The position numbers and the translations under genes were made by a program. From Neoscytalidium dimidiatum (taxonomy: Eukaryota; Ascomycota; Dothideomycetes; Botryosphaeriales; Botryosphaeriaceae): a stretch of 64,000 nt of DNA. Position 1 is the first letter of the stretch. Every line of letters begins with the position of its first letter. The stretch spans positions 1,364,001 through 1,428,000 of the forward strand of contig CM074697.1 of NCBI GenBank assembly GCA_037367355.1, read 5' to 3'. Positions 1 through 12,300 of the stretch are shown in pieces. A model generated the notes under the pieces. The model was given only the letters and a program-made list of their open reading frames with translations, was not told the origin of the DNA and made no database searches.

Positions 1-1048
1 ATACTATCGGTGACAGTCCATCCCCCTATCATCATTGTCTCGAGGCATGGAGGAAAGACACTTCTCAGAAATCTTTCGCTTGTGTTTTCGGGGTAGGAGC
101 AAAGCAGTCCAAACCATATACTGGCATCCACAGCCACGTCTCGAAGAGCAATCATTTGGTCCAAACATAAGGGCGACCCTGAGAGTGTACCGGTTGTGTC
201 GATGGCGAGCCACTCAAGAGTAGTAGCAACCTCTTGCAGATCTTCGGCGTAATCATGGAAGTTGGTGATCTCGCTCGCCTTTTCATCCAACCAGATTACT
301 AGTTCCTTGAGCCCTCTCGTTCTCGACAGAATGCATTTCAGATCCCCAGGAACCATACGGCAGTACACCAACTCTAGCTTTCGGAGCGCTGTTGAAGCAT
401 TGTTTTCAGGGAGCAGAAAACCAAGAGAAGACATGGTGCAGTCGGCCGCATCGATGTACAGATTTTTCAGTTTTGGATGGGCAAGAATTGCTGACAGCTT
501 GCTAATATGCATGCGTCCGCCTCCGTCGACTGGGAACTTCAGAGAACCTTGTTGAATCGGTGAGGACTCAGTCTTGTTTGTGAAAGCTGCAGTAATCTGG
601 ACTTACAGGACTGGAGGGACTGTAGGACTTCCCCCCATGTGGCGCGTTTAAATGCCAACGACCATCCGGGACAGTCCAAATATGTGGTGATCATCAGATC
701 AAGCTCTTTGAGTCTCGTGAGTTTCGGTAGAATGTTGTCTTGAAACTCTTGCAGTGGATCCATGGGTCTTGCAAACTCGCTCATAGGAAAGGTTCCCATG
801 GTGGGAAAGTTGGGACGTCTTATGTAGGTAAGCTTCAACACGTCTTTGGCCCGCGTGGGCTTGGCAGTCAAAGCGAGGTTGATTGAACGTAGCTGGTGAT
901 CATTACAGGCTACAAGTGAGCGGTAAATGTGCGGTTCGACAACAGCGTGAAAAAGTTTGCACACGCATGCAATATTGATCAGATCTCTTCCCCAAACGAC
1001 GTGAGCGAATATATGGTCAAGAAGTTCGACCGGCAAAGCACCTAGCAT
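1..1048 (-). CDS. F-box protein, 3' end beyond window
   Basis: Partial gene on the minus strand; the C-terminus lies beyond position 1. Exons read as 1048-607 and 547-1. The intron at 548-606 has donor GTAAGT and joins in phase 1, restoring one continuous frame. The protein opens with an F-box (LPVELLDHIFAHVVW, residues about 5-20, followed by INIACVCKLFHAV). The later part is leucine-spaced and resembles the degenerate leucine-rich C-termini of fungal F-box proteins. F-box proteins recruit substrates to SCF ubiquitin ligases through Skp1; the substrate here cannot be told. The first ATG in frame is 1048; the frame is open upstream without an ATG. It is divergent from the quinolinate phosphoribosyltransferase gene. 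Confidence 0.75.
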
Positions 1049-1461
1049 GGTAGGCAGTTTTCTGTACAGAACAGAATTGATGCGCGCGGCTGGCAGCGGG
1101 AGCGCTGGTAACGGGCTTTGGATAGAGCTTACTCGCGTCAAGCAGGCAGTTGAAAGATTGAATTGAGCCAGAGACAACTATCTTGCAAAGTGACGCGCGT
1201 AAGAGAGGAGCAAGGGCGTAGGTTGATGATGGACGGTTCGGTAGCGGTGAAGGCAAGGTAGGGTGAAACCGGAAGGCGTGCGACGTCAGGCCGGCCCCGG
1301 CCCGCATCCGTCTTGGCGCGAAGTGCCCCGGACTCAAAACCCCACCACCCGTGCTCTGACTCTTTCCCTCGTTCTTCTTGCGTCACTATCTGTCTATCGA
1401 TAAATTCCGGCCACATTGAATCTCGCACATCGCTGCGTGGCTTGCTTGACAACTGAGCTCG
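1049..1461. other. Divergent intergenic region
   Basis: 413 bases between the F-box gene and the NAD-synthesis gene. It must hold both promoters. I see no recognisable RNA gene or repeat; overlapping open frames here look like chance. Confidence 0.5.
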
Positions 1462-2868
1462 ATGATGGCGTTCACCGAAGGAGCACCGGCCCATGGGAAA
1501 GTGGCGCATTTGCTGCCTCAGACCTACAAGCGGTTGGTCTCAGAATGGCTAGAAGAAGACACTCCCAGTCTCGACTATGGTGGCTTTGTGGTTGGTGAGG
1601 ACATGGCTGAGGCCAGGTTGTTGGGCAAGAGCAAGGTTAGTTCGTATTATCGCGCACTTCCGTTTGCTCCCTTGCGTCTGATCCCGAGAATATACAAAAC
1701 GAAGAGCACTGGCTGTGGAGCAGCATGGATTTCGCACATATTGGACATAGTTTTGGAACGATGGGAGATCACTTACTGACCTCTTATCTAGGGTGTGTTG
1801 GCTGGTGTCCCATTTTTCAACGAGGTCTTCAAACAGCTCGATTGCACGTGAGTTTATTCTCGCCACTCGAAAACTTAGTCCGTACGGTCGATCAAATTCA
1901 CTCACATGTAAATTAGAGTCGAATGGCATATACAAGAAGGCCAGAGCTTCGAGCCCGTTAAGCACTGCGCGACCGTAAGAGGGCCTGTCAGGAAAGTGCT
2001 CCTTGGTGAGAGGGTCGCCCTGAACACCTTGGCAAGATGCTCTGGCATTGCTACAAAGTTAGTATATATCCTTTCCCTTTGCAATTGGGCTATCTGTGGG
2101 AAACTCGTACCATTTTGTTGCATAAAGCTTTTGCCTGCATATATCATCGTCCCTCTCCATCAAATGGTGTTATGTTTTCCAAGTTCCTAATTGGGCAATC
2201 GCACATCTTCCTTATACCATCCAGAGCCTCTGCCCGTGTTCTTATGCGCCGCACCACTCTAATACAAACAAACCCCAACAAATCTAACAACCGCAACCAC
2301 ACATCGCAGATCCGCCTCCCTGCTCTCTCTCCTCCGTGCTGCCGGTTACAGCAACACGCTGGCCGGCACGCGCAAGACGACGCCGGGCTTCCGGTTGGTC
2401 GAGAAGTACGGCATGCTGGTGGGCGGGTGCGACCCGCATCGGCACGACCTTTCGACCATGACGATGCTGAAGGACAACCACATCTGGGCGTGTGCGGGCA
2501 GCATCACGAAGGCCGTGCACGCCGCCAAGGCAGCCGGCGGCTTCAGCATCAAGGTCGAGGTCGAGTGCCAGTCCTTCGAGGAGGCGGACGAGGCCATCGC
2601 CGCCGGCGCAGACGTCGTCATGCTCGACAATTTCACGGGCGATGGGGTCAAAGTGTGCGCGAGGCGGCTGAAGGAAAAATGGGGCACGAAGGCGCTGGTG
2701 GAGGTGAGTGGCGGGTTGACGGAGGAGAACGTCGAGGCGTATGTGTGCGATGATGTGGATGTGGTGAGCACGAGCAGCATTCATCAGGGGGTCAAGCACG
2801 TGGATTTCTCGTTGAAGATCGTGCCCAAGGGGCAGGCCGCGAAGGGCGGGGAGACGGTGGATGTGTGA
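1462..2868 (+). CDS. BNA6: Quinolinate phosphoribosyltransferase (decarboxylating)
   Basis: Converts quinolinate and PRPP to nicotinate mononucleotide, the last committed step of de novo NAD synthesis from tryptophan. Four exons: 1462-1635, 1792-1847, 1917-2057 and 2310-2868, giving 309 aa, near the usual family length of about 290-300. Family hallmarks in order: [41 protein letters not shown] (about residue 142), [10 protein letters not shown] (about 165), MLKDNHIW (about 177), ADVVMLDNF, and the C-terminal [17 protein letters not shown]. These cover the phosphate and quinolinate-binding Arg, His and Lys residues of the type II PRTase fold. The first ATG of exon 1 (an MM pair) is used. Intron 3, at 252 nt, is long compared with its neighbours. 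Confidence 0.93.
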
Positions 2869-3401
2869 GGGGGAGGGGAAGCTGCGGATCAGCGATGCTC
2901 GAAGTCTGTTGTAGGGCATGATTCGCCATTCACCAGGGTGTAGTTGCGCAATGTACGACCAGCAGAAACAGGATCAGAGGATAGATTGTGGCTCGTCACA
3001 TTCCTGTGTAACCCGAGGAGCCTTATCAAAACGCATTGCGTGGCTATGAAGCCTATGTAGCCAACCGTGACTCCCACCTTTTCCAAAGATTTGAGAATGC
3101 TGTACCATCCTCGGAGAGAAACCCGGTGCCCATCGTCATTTTACCCGCTCGCATCTTGCCATTCCTGTAGCAGTGCGCCTCAGACCAAAATCGATCATTG
3201 GAAGAAAACGACGGAAGTGTAACGCCTAAGCCCCAGCCGTGGTACCCCACTAGCCCAAAAGACCAGTGGTTATCCTGATCATAAGAAAAGAAACAACGCC
3301 GTAAACCTTTCCGAGGACCCCCGAGTGATGGGTTGGAAGTAAGCCAGACATCGCCGAATATCAAAGAAAGACTCATTAAAACATTGCTGTACCGATAGAT
3401 T
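2869..3401. other. Convergent 3' region
   Basis: 533 bases between two converging genes, presumably both 3' UTRs. Minus-strand open frames here (up to about 139 codons) have no recognisable domain, and the longest runs into the end of the next gene in another frame. Confidence 0.45.
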
Positions 3402-4388
3402 TCATGCAAATCTGACCACACGTTTCTGCACCGCCTCACCCACTTTCCGTTCGGGGTGGGCGAGAGCGGCACCTAGCCGTCTCCTCTCGCTCCGCTTCTG
3501 GCGGTCTTCCCGGGCCTGCCTGGCGCGCCATTCTAATATCTGCTGGCGGCGCTTGTTTGCGCGCTGCTGGGCGACCTGGTGGGTGGGGCGGAAGCCGATG
3601 CCGTTGATGCCGTAGCCGTCGTCGTCGTGCTCGTGGTCGATCTCGTGCCCGGTGATTTCCGAGTCCTGCCAGGTCAACGCGGCCTGGTCGGGTGGGTGTG
3701 GTGCGGCGGCGGCGGCGGCGCCCGATGAAGAGGACGAGGTCGTCGCGAAGCTCCGAACCGACGGCGACGGCGACCGGCGATGTAGCTTGGGATTCGGGCG
3801 GCGCGTGGAGAGGAAGAGCTTCATGGAGGGAGAGGAAGACGGCGGTGGAGGCGTCGCTTGGTTCAGCCCGTCCCCGGCGAAGGCGACATGGCGTGGCGTC
3901 TCCGCTATCTCCTGCACCGGCTGCGGCGGCGGGCTCAGCTCGTCCATGTGCGATAGATGGCTGATGCCCGGCGGTGCGAACAGCTCGTGTGTGGAGAGGT
4001 CGTCGTCGTGCTTTGCTTTCTTTGTCGCCACCGCAGCGCCCAGGTCCCCGCTGTTGCCAAAGTCTATCACAGGCAGCCCGTAACCCCCGCCGCCCTTGTT
4101 TATCTGCAGCCGCTCGAGCTGGCTTGCGACCCTCGAGCGCGGGCTCTCGGAGCCGGACTCAACGGTCGCGGCAGCCAGTAATGCGCCGGGCGCACTGTGG
4201 GGTTCGTCGTTGGCAGAACGCACATCGATGGGTCCGGGGAAGGCGGAGGTATTGAGGCGGGGTGCGAATGGCTGCGTCGGGTCGGAAGGGCCGCGCTTGC
4301 GCTTCGGCGAGACGGTCATTTGCTGTTGGGGCTGGGCGGGGCTTTGGAAGCTGGTCTGCAGTCGAGGAGGCGGATCCGGATCGCGCAT
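3402..4388 (-). CDS. Conserved-type hypothetical protein, low complexity
   Basis: Single-exon gene of 328 aa from the ATG at 4388; the frame extends further upstream only through non-ATG codons. I do not recognise a named family. The N-terminal two thirds is rich in Pro, Ser and Ala and looks disordered, with short basic patches (SPKRKRGPSD) that could be nuclear-localisation signals. An alanine run and an acidic stretch (DHEHDDDGYG) follow. The C-terminus (about residues 276-305) is strongly basic and probably helical, with many Arg, Lys and Gln (ANKRRQQILEWRARQAREDR). The order suggests a nuclear or nucleic-acid-associated protein, but that is inference. GC is high and codon use is strongly biased, supporting real coding. 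Confidence 0.7.
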   Translation of the reverse strand: MRDPDPPPRLQTSFQSPAQPQQQMTVSPKRKRGPSDPTQPFAPRLNTSAFPGPIDVRSANDEPHSAPGALLAAATVESGSESPRSRVASQLERLQINKGGGGYGLPVIDFGNSGDLGAAVATKKAKHDDDLSTHELFAPPGISHLSHMDELSPPPQPVQEIAETPRHVAFAGDGLNQATPPPPSSSPSMKLFLSTRRPNPKLHRRSPSPSVRSFATTSSSSSGAAAAAAPHPPDQAALTWQDSEITGHEIDHEHDDDGYGINGIGFRPTHQVAQQRANKRRQQILEWRARQAREDRQKRSERRRLGAALAHPERKVGEAVQKRVVRFA

Positions 4389-5300
4389 CTGGAACGAACT
4401 GAGATGCGAGGAAGTTGTGAATTGGGGGAGATAGTGGGTATTGGAGAGGGGGTGTTGGCTGTGTAGCACTGTAGCTGCCCACTGCGCTCGTTCGCTCGCT
4501 CGCTCGCTCCCGCTGTGACTCGCGCATGGCTGACCGGAGCGGCGCCCGCCCTCATTGGAGCCTGGACCCTGCCGCCCTTCCGTGTGTGTGACGTGCGCCT
4601 CACTTTCTGCACGTCGATCCGCCTGCCCGTAGGGCTGAGGAAGAAGCCTAAAGCCGCCGACCCGGATTGCCCGTATGAGACGAAGTGTGTGAGAGCCTTA
4701 AGATCTATGCTTTCCGCTGATGGTAAGGCAGACCTCGCCGCACGAAAGTTTCCGGCCGTCGAGCGCTTGACGTGCGGCATCATGACGCCAAAACTGAGAC
4801 CGTGCATTTCTCAGACATGTCCGAACGCGGAAGGGAGACTAATAGTCCTTGAACTGATCGGTCAATAACGTCGGCTGCTCGTCAGTGTCTTTTCAGCACC
4901 AAAAGTTATATCCAATCCAACAAGGGATTGTTGCAGTTGATGAGAATCTCGAATGGTATTAAGAGTTGATCAGTATGACTTCACTAGTTTCTTTTAGCAA
5001 GCCATCTACCATGAGGTTGCTTTAAGTAGTAACGCAACTGTGGACACTGCTACCTTTGTGGGGAGTTGAGATTGTCCATCCAGACTTGCGCGTTACGACT
5101 CTCCTTGCAAAACTGTGTCCGGGAGAACGCCCCGACTGTCTGCGTGGTCCAACGCAGCCCTTTGGTGCAATACTAGACGAACCGACCACCCGGTTCGACC
5201 GCCTCACCCGCTGATGACAGTATGGTTGCAACGCTCCCGAGCATAGCTCCGAGAGATAAGCTTATTATACACGTATCGCAGAAGGTTCTGCCATTCCTCT
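4389..5300. other. Intergenic region with CGCT-type short repeat
   Basis: 912 bases. It carries the upstream region of the low-complexity protein, with a GCTC/CGCT tandem run at about 4484-4509, and the 3' side of COX20. An open plus-strand frame of 117 codons at 4515-4868 shows no known motif and is not called. Confidence 0.45.
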
Positions 5301-5943
5301 TCACCAGACTTTCCACCACGGTTTTTGGGCAGACTTCATACGTTCTTCTTCCAGCCTATCAGCCTCTTCCTTTGCCTTTCGCCGTGCCTCAATCAGCTCT
5401 TGTCTCTTAGCCTTCTTCTCTTCCCGTTTTCTATCCATGATTTCGACAGCCCGGGCCATGCCTTCTCTTTCAAGCCTTCGCTTCTGCTTGCAAAATTCGA
5501 ACGACGCCATGGATGTGAAAATGAATACGCCGGCAGCCCAGTTGCAGGATTTGACGAGGGGTTCTAGGAGGGATATATCAGCACGATACCTAAGAATGAC
5601 CACCTGTGTTGGATGGCTACTTACTGCCCCAGATAGCCATCAGCCCTCCAGTTCCAAATCCGGTGCCAATGCTCGTTAATAGAGCTTCCCTGACACAGGG
5701 ATATTTGTGGAACTCGAGGAAGTCCTTAGGCTGAATAGTCTTGATGCCTTCCGATAGCCTCACGCCTTCAATCTTCTCCCCGCCGGCTGTGTGCTGTGTG
5801 CCGCCGGGCATGATGTTTGGATTGTCGCGTGGTGCTGCAGGAGTGAAGCTCTCGTACTTTTTGCCTGCATGCCTCACATTGGAGTCGCCTGCAGCTGCTA
5901 CGTCGCTTGCGGGATCTGTTGTTTGTCTCGTATCGTCGGCCAT
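5301..5943 (-). CDS. COX20: Cytochrome c oxidase assembly protein COX20
   Basis: Chaperone of newly made Cox2 in the mitochondrial inner membrane, acting before copper insertion. Two exons, 5943-5625 and 5563-5301, with a 61-nt intron (donor GTAAGT, acceptor CTAG), giving 193 aa. The family signature runs IQPKDFLEFHKYPCVREAL, then a glycine-rich first membrane segment (SIGTGFGTGGLMAIWG, about residues 90-106), a short loop, and the second segment NWAAGVFIFTSMASFEFC. The C-terminal tail is highly charged and probably helical (EREGMARAVEIMDRKREEKK onward). The two membrane segments sit on either side of the splice site, which supports the join. The gene is divergent from POL2 and shares its promoter region. 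Confidence 0.88.
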
Positions 5944-6313
5944 GGTGGTGTGGGCGTTGCAGTGGATGCGAAGCTCCAGGAATTCTATGATCGCATGAGG
6001 CGGCCTGGCCCGCCGGAGGATTTGGCGCGATCATCGCCGATGATTAGCGTCTGCTTGGCGGCCATTGGCCGGACGCGGGACGCGTCGACGCGCCTTGAGC
6101 TCGCGCGTCGCGCACCAGCCCGAGATTCTCCACGCAAAGCTGCCCGCTTTGCGTACCAAACAACAACAGTTCTCCGCACCATATACCCAGGCCCTCCCTC
6201 CAAACTTTTTACCGAGCAGTTTTTCCATTGCTTTAATCCAAATGATACCCGTCTAAACCGCTCGATTATCGAATGCCCCGCAAAGCCCGCAGCGGCTTCA
6301 TCGTTCTTTCATA
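5944..6313. promoter_or_regulatory. Bidirectional COX20/POL2 promoter
   Basis: 370 bases between two divergent start codons, so all upstream control of both genes is likely here or in their 5' leaders. It contains a perfect MluI-type box (see separate entry). No other gene is seen. Confidence 0.6.
6080..6085. promoter_or_regulatory. MluI cell-cycle box (MCB), ACGCGT
   Basis: A perfect ACGCGT palindrome about 230 bases upstream of the POL2 start codon, inside a CG-rich stretch (GGACGCGGGACGCGTCGACG). MCB elements bind the MBF (Mbp1/Swi6-type) complex, which drives DNA-replication genes at G1/S in yeasts, so the location in front of a replicative polymerase fits. Function here is inferred. Confidence 0.5.
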
Positions 6314-9300
6314 ATGCCTCCCCGCCGGCCTGGACAGCCTTTCAGGCGGTTAGGCAAGAATGGAAATACTTCATATGGGCCCCGGAAAGGTCCTAAAACT
6401 GTAGACGTGTCGACCCTCCGCAGCAGCGAAGCAACATCCCAAAATGAGAAGCTCGAAGCAACACGCCTCGCCCACAGTATCGACGAAACCTTCGGGTTCA
6501 TGCGCTATGAATCAGGGAAGAAGAAAGCGGGCTGGCTCTTCAACATGCATAGCACCACCATCGAGGACGAGAACCATCCAGGAGGCCGCGCAGGTGTCGA
6601 CTTCTACTTTATTGGCGACAACGGCGAAGACTACTTCAAAGCGACGGTGGGATACGACCCATACTTTCTGGTGGCAATAAAAAGAGGGAAGGAGGCAGAT
6701 GTTGAGGAATGGTGCAAGCGCTCCTTTGAGGGTCTGATCAAGAATGTCTCAAAAATCGAGAAGGAGGATCTCAGCATGCCAAACCATCTTCTGGGTTACC
6801 GCAGGACATTTCTGAAGCTCACATTCGTCAATGTTCCGGATCTGTTGGCAGTGCGAAAAACGTTATTGCCGATTGCAGAAACCAACAAGAAGAAGATGAA
6901 CGCTATGGACACATACGCAGAGGTCGCGAGGTATACTAGCATATTCTTCAATTTTCGACGGAGAAGGCTGACATTCACTGGAGCGCAAACGCCGGCTTCG
7001 ACATTTTTGACGACGACCAAGATCATGAGAAACGACCTAACGGATTTGTAGAAGCGAGCGATTTCATTGTTGATATCCGAGAATACGATGTGCCATACCA
7101 CGTCCGAGTCGCCATTGATTTAGGTCGGTATCCTTGGGCTGTGACTGGTGGACCTTACTGATTGAGAGTAGATATCCGCATCGGAAAGTGGTATTGGGTA
7201 GAGGCGAAGCATGGCACAACGACCTTGACCTGTATCGAAGACCGATTAACGCGTGCCGATCCTGTCGTGATGGCCTACGATATCGAAACCTCGAAAGCCC
7301 CCCTGAAATTCCCCGATTCTTCAGTCGATCAAATCATGATGATTTCTTACATGATAGATGGCCAAGGATTCCTCATAACCAACAGGGAAATAGTCTCCGA
7401 AGACATTGCCGATTTCGAATACACTCCTAAACCCGAGTATGAAGGCCCGTTCATGATTTTCAACGAACCCGATGAGAGGGCTGTGATTGAGCGGTTCTTC
7501 GAGCACATCAAAATGGCAAAACCGACAGTCATGGTCACGTACAACGGTGACTTTTTCGACTGGCCGTTTGTTGAAGCAAGAGCAAGCATCCTCGGAATCG
7601 ACATGTACCGGGAGATCGGATTCAGGAAAAACAGCGAGGACATCTACCAGTCGGATCACTGTTGCCATCTGGATGCTTTTGCGTGGGTGAACCGTGACAG
7701 TTACCTTCCCCAGGGTAGCCGTGGTCTCAAAGCAGTCACTGTTGCCAAGCTTGGTTACGATCCTGACGAGCTGGATCCTGAACTGATGACTCCTTACGCC
7801 TCGGAGAAACCCCAGATTCTTGCTGAGTACTCCGTATCGGATGCCGTCGCAACCTACTACTTGTACATGAAATATGTCCATCCCTTCATCTTCTCACTAT
7901 GCACCATCATTCCTCTTGGTCCGGACGACGTGTTGAGAAAAGGAACTGGCACTCTTTGCGAGATGTTGCTCATGGTTCAAGCGTACCAGAAAGAGATTGT
8001 GCTCCCCAACAAGCATCATGCTCCGAGAGAGGCTTTCTGGGATGGCCACCTGCTCGAGTCTGAGACATACGTCGGTGGACACGTCGAGAGTATTGAAGCT
8101 GGCGTTTTCCGCAGCGACATTCCTGTCGACTTTGCCCTCGACCCAGCTGCGTTTCAGCAACTCATCGACGAATTAGATGCGGCCTTGAAATTCTCCATCA
8201 CAGTCGAAGAAAAGAAGTCAATGGACGACATCATAAACTACGATGAGGTCAAAGAACAAATCGCCGAGAAGCTGCGGAATTTGAAGGATACCCCAAACAG
8301 AAGCGAGAAGCCATCCATCTACCATTTGGACGTTGCATCCATGTACCCCAACATCATGACAACGAATCGTCTCCAACCGGATTCCATGGTCACTGAAGCT
8401 GACTGCGCTGCTTGCGATTTCAACAGACCAGGGAAGACATGCGATCGGCGGTTACCATGGGCATGGAGAGGAGAATACCTGCCAGCTAAACGAGACGAGT
8501 ACAACATGATCCGAAATGCTCTAGAAAATGAGCGGTTTCCTGGAAAGAGACCGGGTACGACAAGATCCTTCCAAGAACTGTCACTTGACGAGCAAGCAGC
8601 CATGGTCAAGAAGCGATTGCAGGACTACAGCAAGAAAATCTATCATAAGATTCACGAGTCCACTACGACGGTGCGGGAATCCATCATTTGCCAGCGAGAG
8701 AATCCTTTCTACGTGGACACAGTCAGCACTTTCCGTGACCGTCGGTACGACTTCAAGGGCAAGCAAAAAGTTTGGAAAGGAAAGACGGAAGCCCTCAAAG
8801 CGTCTGGTGCCAGCGCTGCTGAGGTTGACGAGGCCAAGAAAATGATCGTCCTATTCGATTCGCTTCAGCTTGCCCACAAGGTCATTTTGAACAGTTTCTA
8901 TGGTTACGTCATGAGAAAAGGATCACGTTGGTACTCTCTCGAAATGGCCGGAATTACTTGTTACACCGGAGCGAGTATCATCCAAATGGCATGTCAGCTG
9001 GTTGAAAGGATAGGGAGACCCCTGGAACTTGACACCGATGGTATTTGGTGCATTCTTCCTGCAACTTTCCCCGAAAATTTTGCCTTCAAGATGAAGAACG
9101 GCAAGAAGGTCGCCATATCATACCCCTGCGTGATGTTGAACCATCGCGTCCACGACAAGTTCACCAATCATCAGTACCAGGATTTGAAAGACCCGGCAAC
9201 CTTCCGCTATGAGACTCGCAGCGACAACAGTATCTTCTTCGAAGTAGATGGCCCTTATAAGGCTATGATCTTACCAACCTCGAAGGAGGAAGACAAAAAC

Positions 9301-12300
9301 TTGAAGAAGCGCTATGCTGTGTTTAACCACGACGGCAGTTTGGCTGAATTGAAGGGCTTCGAAGTCAAGAGAAGAGGAGAGCTGAAGCTGATCAAAATTT
9401 TCCAGACCCAAATCTTCAAGTTCTTCCTTGAGGGGTCCACGCTGCAAGAGACGTATGCCGCTGTCGCTAAGGTGGCAAACCAATGGCTCGATGTTCTCTA
9501 CTCGCAAGGAACTACGCTTGCTGATGAGGAGCTTATTGACCTTATTTGTGAAAATAAGAGCATGACCAAGACTGTGGAGGAGTATGGCGGTGCGAAAACC
9601 ACTGCCATTACAACAGCGAGACGTCTGGCCGAGTTCTTGGGTGAACAAATGATTAAAGATAAGGGCTTGAACTGCAAGTACATTATCTCTGCCCAGCCCA
9701 GGAATGCTCCGGTCACGGAGAGAGCCATCCCCGTCGCTATTTTTTCCGCCGAGGAATCCGTGAAGAAGTATTTCTTGCGTAAGTGGCTGAAGTCTGATCC
9801 TGGAGACTGTGACCCGAGAACGATCACGGACTGGAGCTACTACCTTGAACGTCTTGGTTCCGTCATTCAGAAGCTCATCACTATCCCCGCTGCACTCCAG
9901 AAGATCCGGAATCCTGTCCCCCGCGTTGCGCATCCTGACTGGCTTGAGCGAAGAATTCGTATTAAGGATGACGTCTTCAAGCAGAAGAAGATGACGGACA
10001 TGTTCGAGAAGAAGGCTTTGGCAGATATCGATGCCAACGTGGTTGCTAAGAAGATGACCGATCTGGAAGACTTCGGAGGTTCACAGGTGGACAAGCCTAA
10101 GAAAGGGACAGCAACCAAAATGGTGCAGAAGCGCAAGGCTCCAGAGCCTTCAGCGCCAGCCGATCCATACGCAAGCTTGCCCCCGAAAATGCCTTCCATT
10201 ACGGAGGACTACCAAGGCTGGCTCAAATACCAGAAGCAGAAGTGGAAGATCCAGAAGCAGCAGAGGATCCGGAGACGCCAATTGTTTGGTGAGAAACGCG
10301 CCGACGCATCTGATGGACTTGGATCCTTCTTCAGGAACCAGGCCGAATTAGTCTACATGAACACATGGCAGCTTCTACAGTTGCGCGAAGGGGACATGCC
10401 TGGTGAGGTGAAGGCCTTTATTCTGATAGACAAGAAGGTGCACATCATCAAGATTGTCGTCCCTCGTCAAGTCTACCTGAACCTGCGCAGCGATGATCTA
10501 CCAAACGTGTCAATAGAAGGTTGCAGCGTAGAGAAGGTCGTCAACCACACATTACCGAACGGCCACCCTTCCGTTCACCTCTTCAAGTTGACTCTACCAG
10601 AGCAAACCTACGTCAACGAGTCCAAAAGTCTCAATCTTCTCTTCAATCATCCGAGTGTGGAAGGAGTGTACGAGACGCAGGTGCCTCTGAACGTCCGCGC
10701 CATGTTAGAGCTAGGAGGCATTTGCACCTTCGACGAGACACAGCGTGGCGTTCTCGGTAAGGGTTTGGAACAAGGTTTCGATCTATCCGCGCTTCGACGT
10801 GTGCCGAATCCACAGCCATATCTTTCCCAGAATCCTTTGGGCTACCTCTACCTTCACCACATCATTGCCGGTGATCGGCAGATCTTTGCGCTTTTCTCGA
10901 GCAGCAAGGAACAGGCTCACGTCATTCTCTTGAACAGATCAAGGGACGTTCAAGGTCTTCCGAATCTGGATAAAATCTATAAAGATCACCTGGCTGCACG
11001 TTTTGAAGCATCCGGGGGTCAACCGTGGCAAGAGACGTTCGAGTACCAGAGCAGTGTCCACTTTAAGACTATCCAGGTCACTACAAAGCGGAAGGCGCAT
11101 CTCGAGGTTGCAGACGTAATAAAGAAGATGAAGAACGACGAGTCCCGGCCTATCATCATGGTTGTGCGCGCAGAGAATCAGAAGCTGCTTGCTCACGACA
11201 TCCCACTTTTGAGAGATATTCCTGTTCTACCCTTACAAGCCGACGAGTCCGACAAGCAACTACCTCCACTAGGTTGGCAAACCTTTGTTGCGCGACGCCT
11301 CGTAGATCACTACCTTGACCTCGGCACGTGGGTGGCGCATCTAATTGGTCTGGCTCGGTACGGCGATATTCCTCTTTGCAACCTGGAAAGAGATGATCCT
11401 CGCTTCCTCATCGATATCGCCTACGCCCGAAGACTACAGAAGGACAAAGTTGTGCTCTGGTGGTCAGAAGGCCCGAAGCCAGATCACGCCGGCTATGAAA
11501 AGGATGATGTTCTTGGTCCTTTGGAGACTGTGGAGATGCCGTCGATAAACAATCCTGGAACCTACTCGTCCGTCTGCATTGATATCGAGATTAAGAACTT
11601 GGCAATTAGTACAGTTCTATCGTCATCGATCATAAACGAGGCTGAGGGATCTGATTCGGTTTCCTTCAATCCAGCAGCGCCAACGGAAGATCAACCTAGC
11701 GACGGATCGAATGTTATATACTCTGATAATGCCTTCGCATCCGCTGGTATTCTGGTGCTTCGGGAGATGGTGAAGGCCTGGTGGTCAGAGGCTGAGAAGG
11801 GAAGCTACATGGCAGACGTCATGGTCCAGCACCTGGTCCGCTGGGTGGAATGTCCAGGGTCTTACCTTTACGACCGGGCGCTCCATTATTACGTCCAGAT
11901 GATGTCAAAGAAGGCTCTTCAGCAACTGATGTCGGACTTCCGGCGCGTGGGCTCGCACGTTGTCTTTGCAAGCGCAAACCGATTGCTTCTTCAGACCACG
12001 AAGGCGGAAGTTGGAAATGCATACGCATACAGCCAGTACATCTTGAAGACCGTCCACGCAAAGCCAATCTTCCAAAGCTTGGATTTGCAGATTAGGGAGT
12101 ATTGGGATTACCTGGCGTGGTACGACGAGTTCAACTATGGCGGTAAAGGATGCAAAGAGGTCGTCGAGGCGGAGAAACAGACGCTCGACACGATTATGTG
12201 CTGGCACTTCGCGACCTTCCTTCCGCCAGTTCTACAGCCTATCTTCAATGATTGGGTAGTGGAGTTCATCGAGCTGATGCACGCACGGAAACGACCACAA

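Noticed and set aside
3053..3472. Minus-strand open frame of 139 codons downstream of the NAD gene
   Set aside because: No recognisable motif, overlaps the end of a better-supported gene, and lies where a 3' UTR is expected.
4515..4868. Plus-strand open frame of 117 codons
   Set aside because: No family features, GC-biased intergenic sequence and no splice partners.
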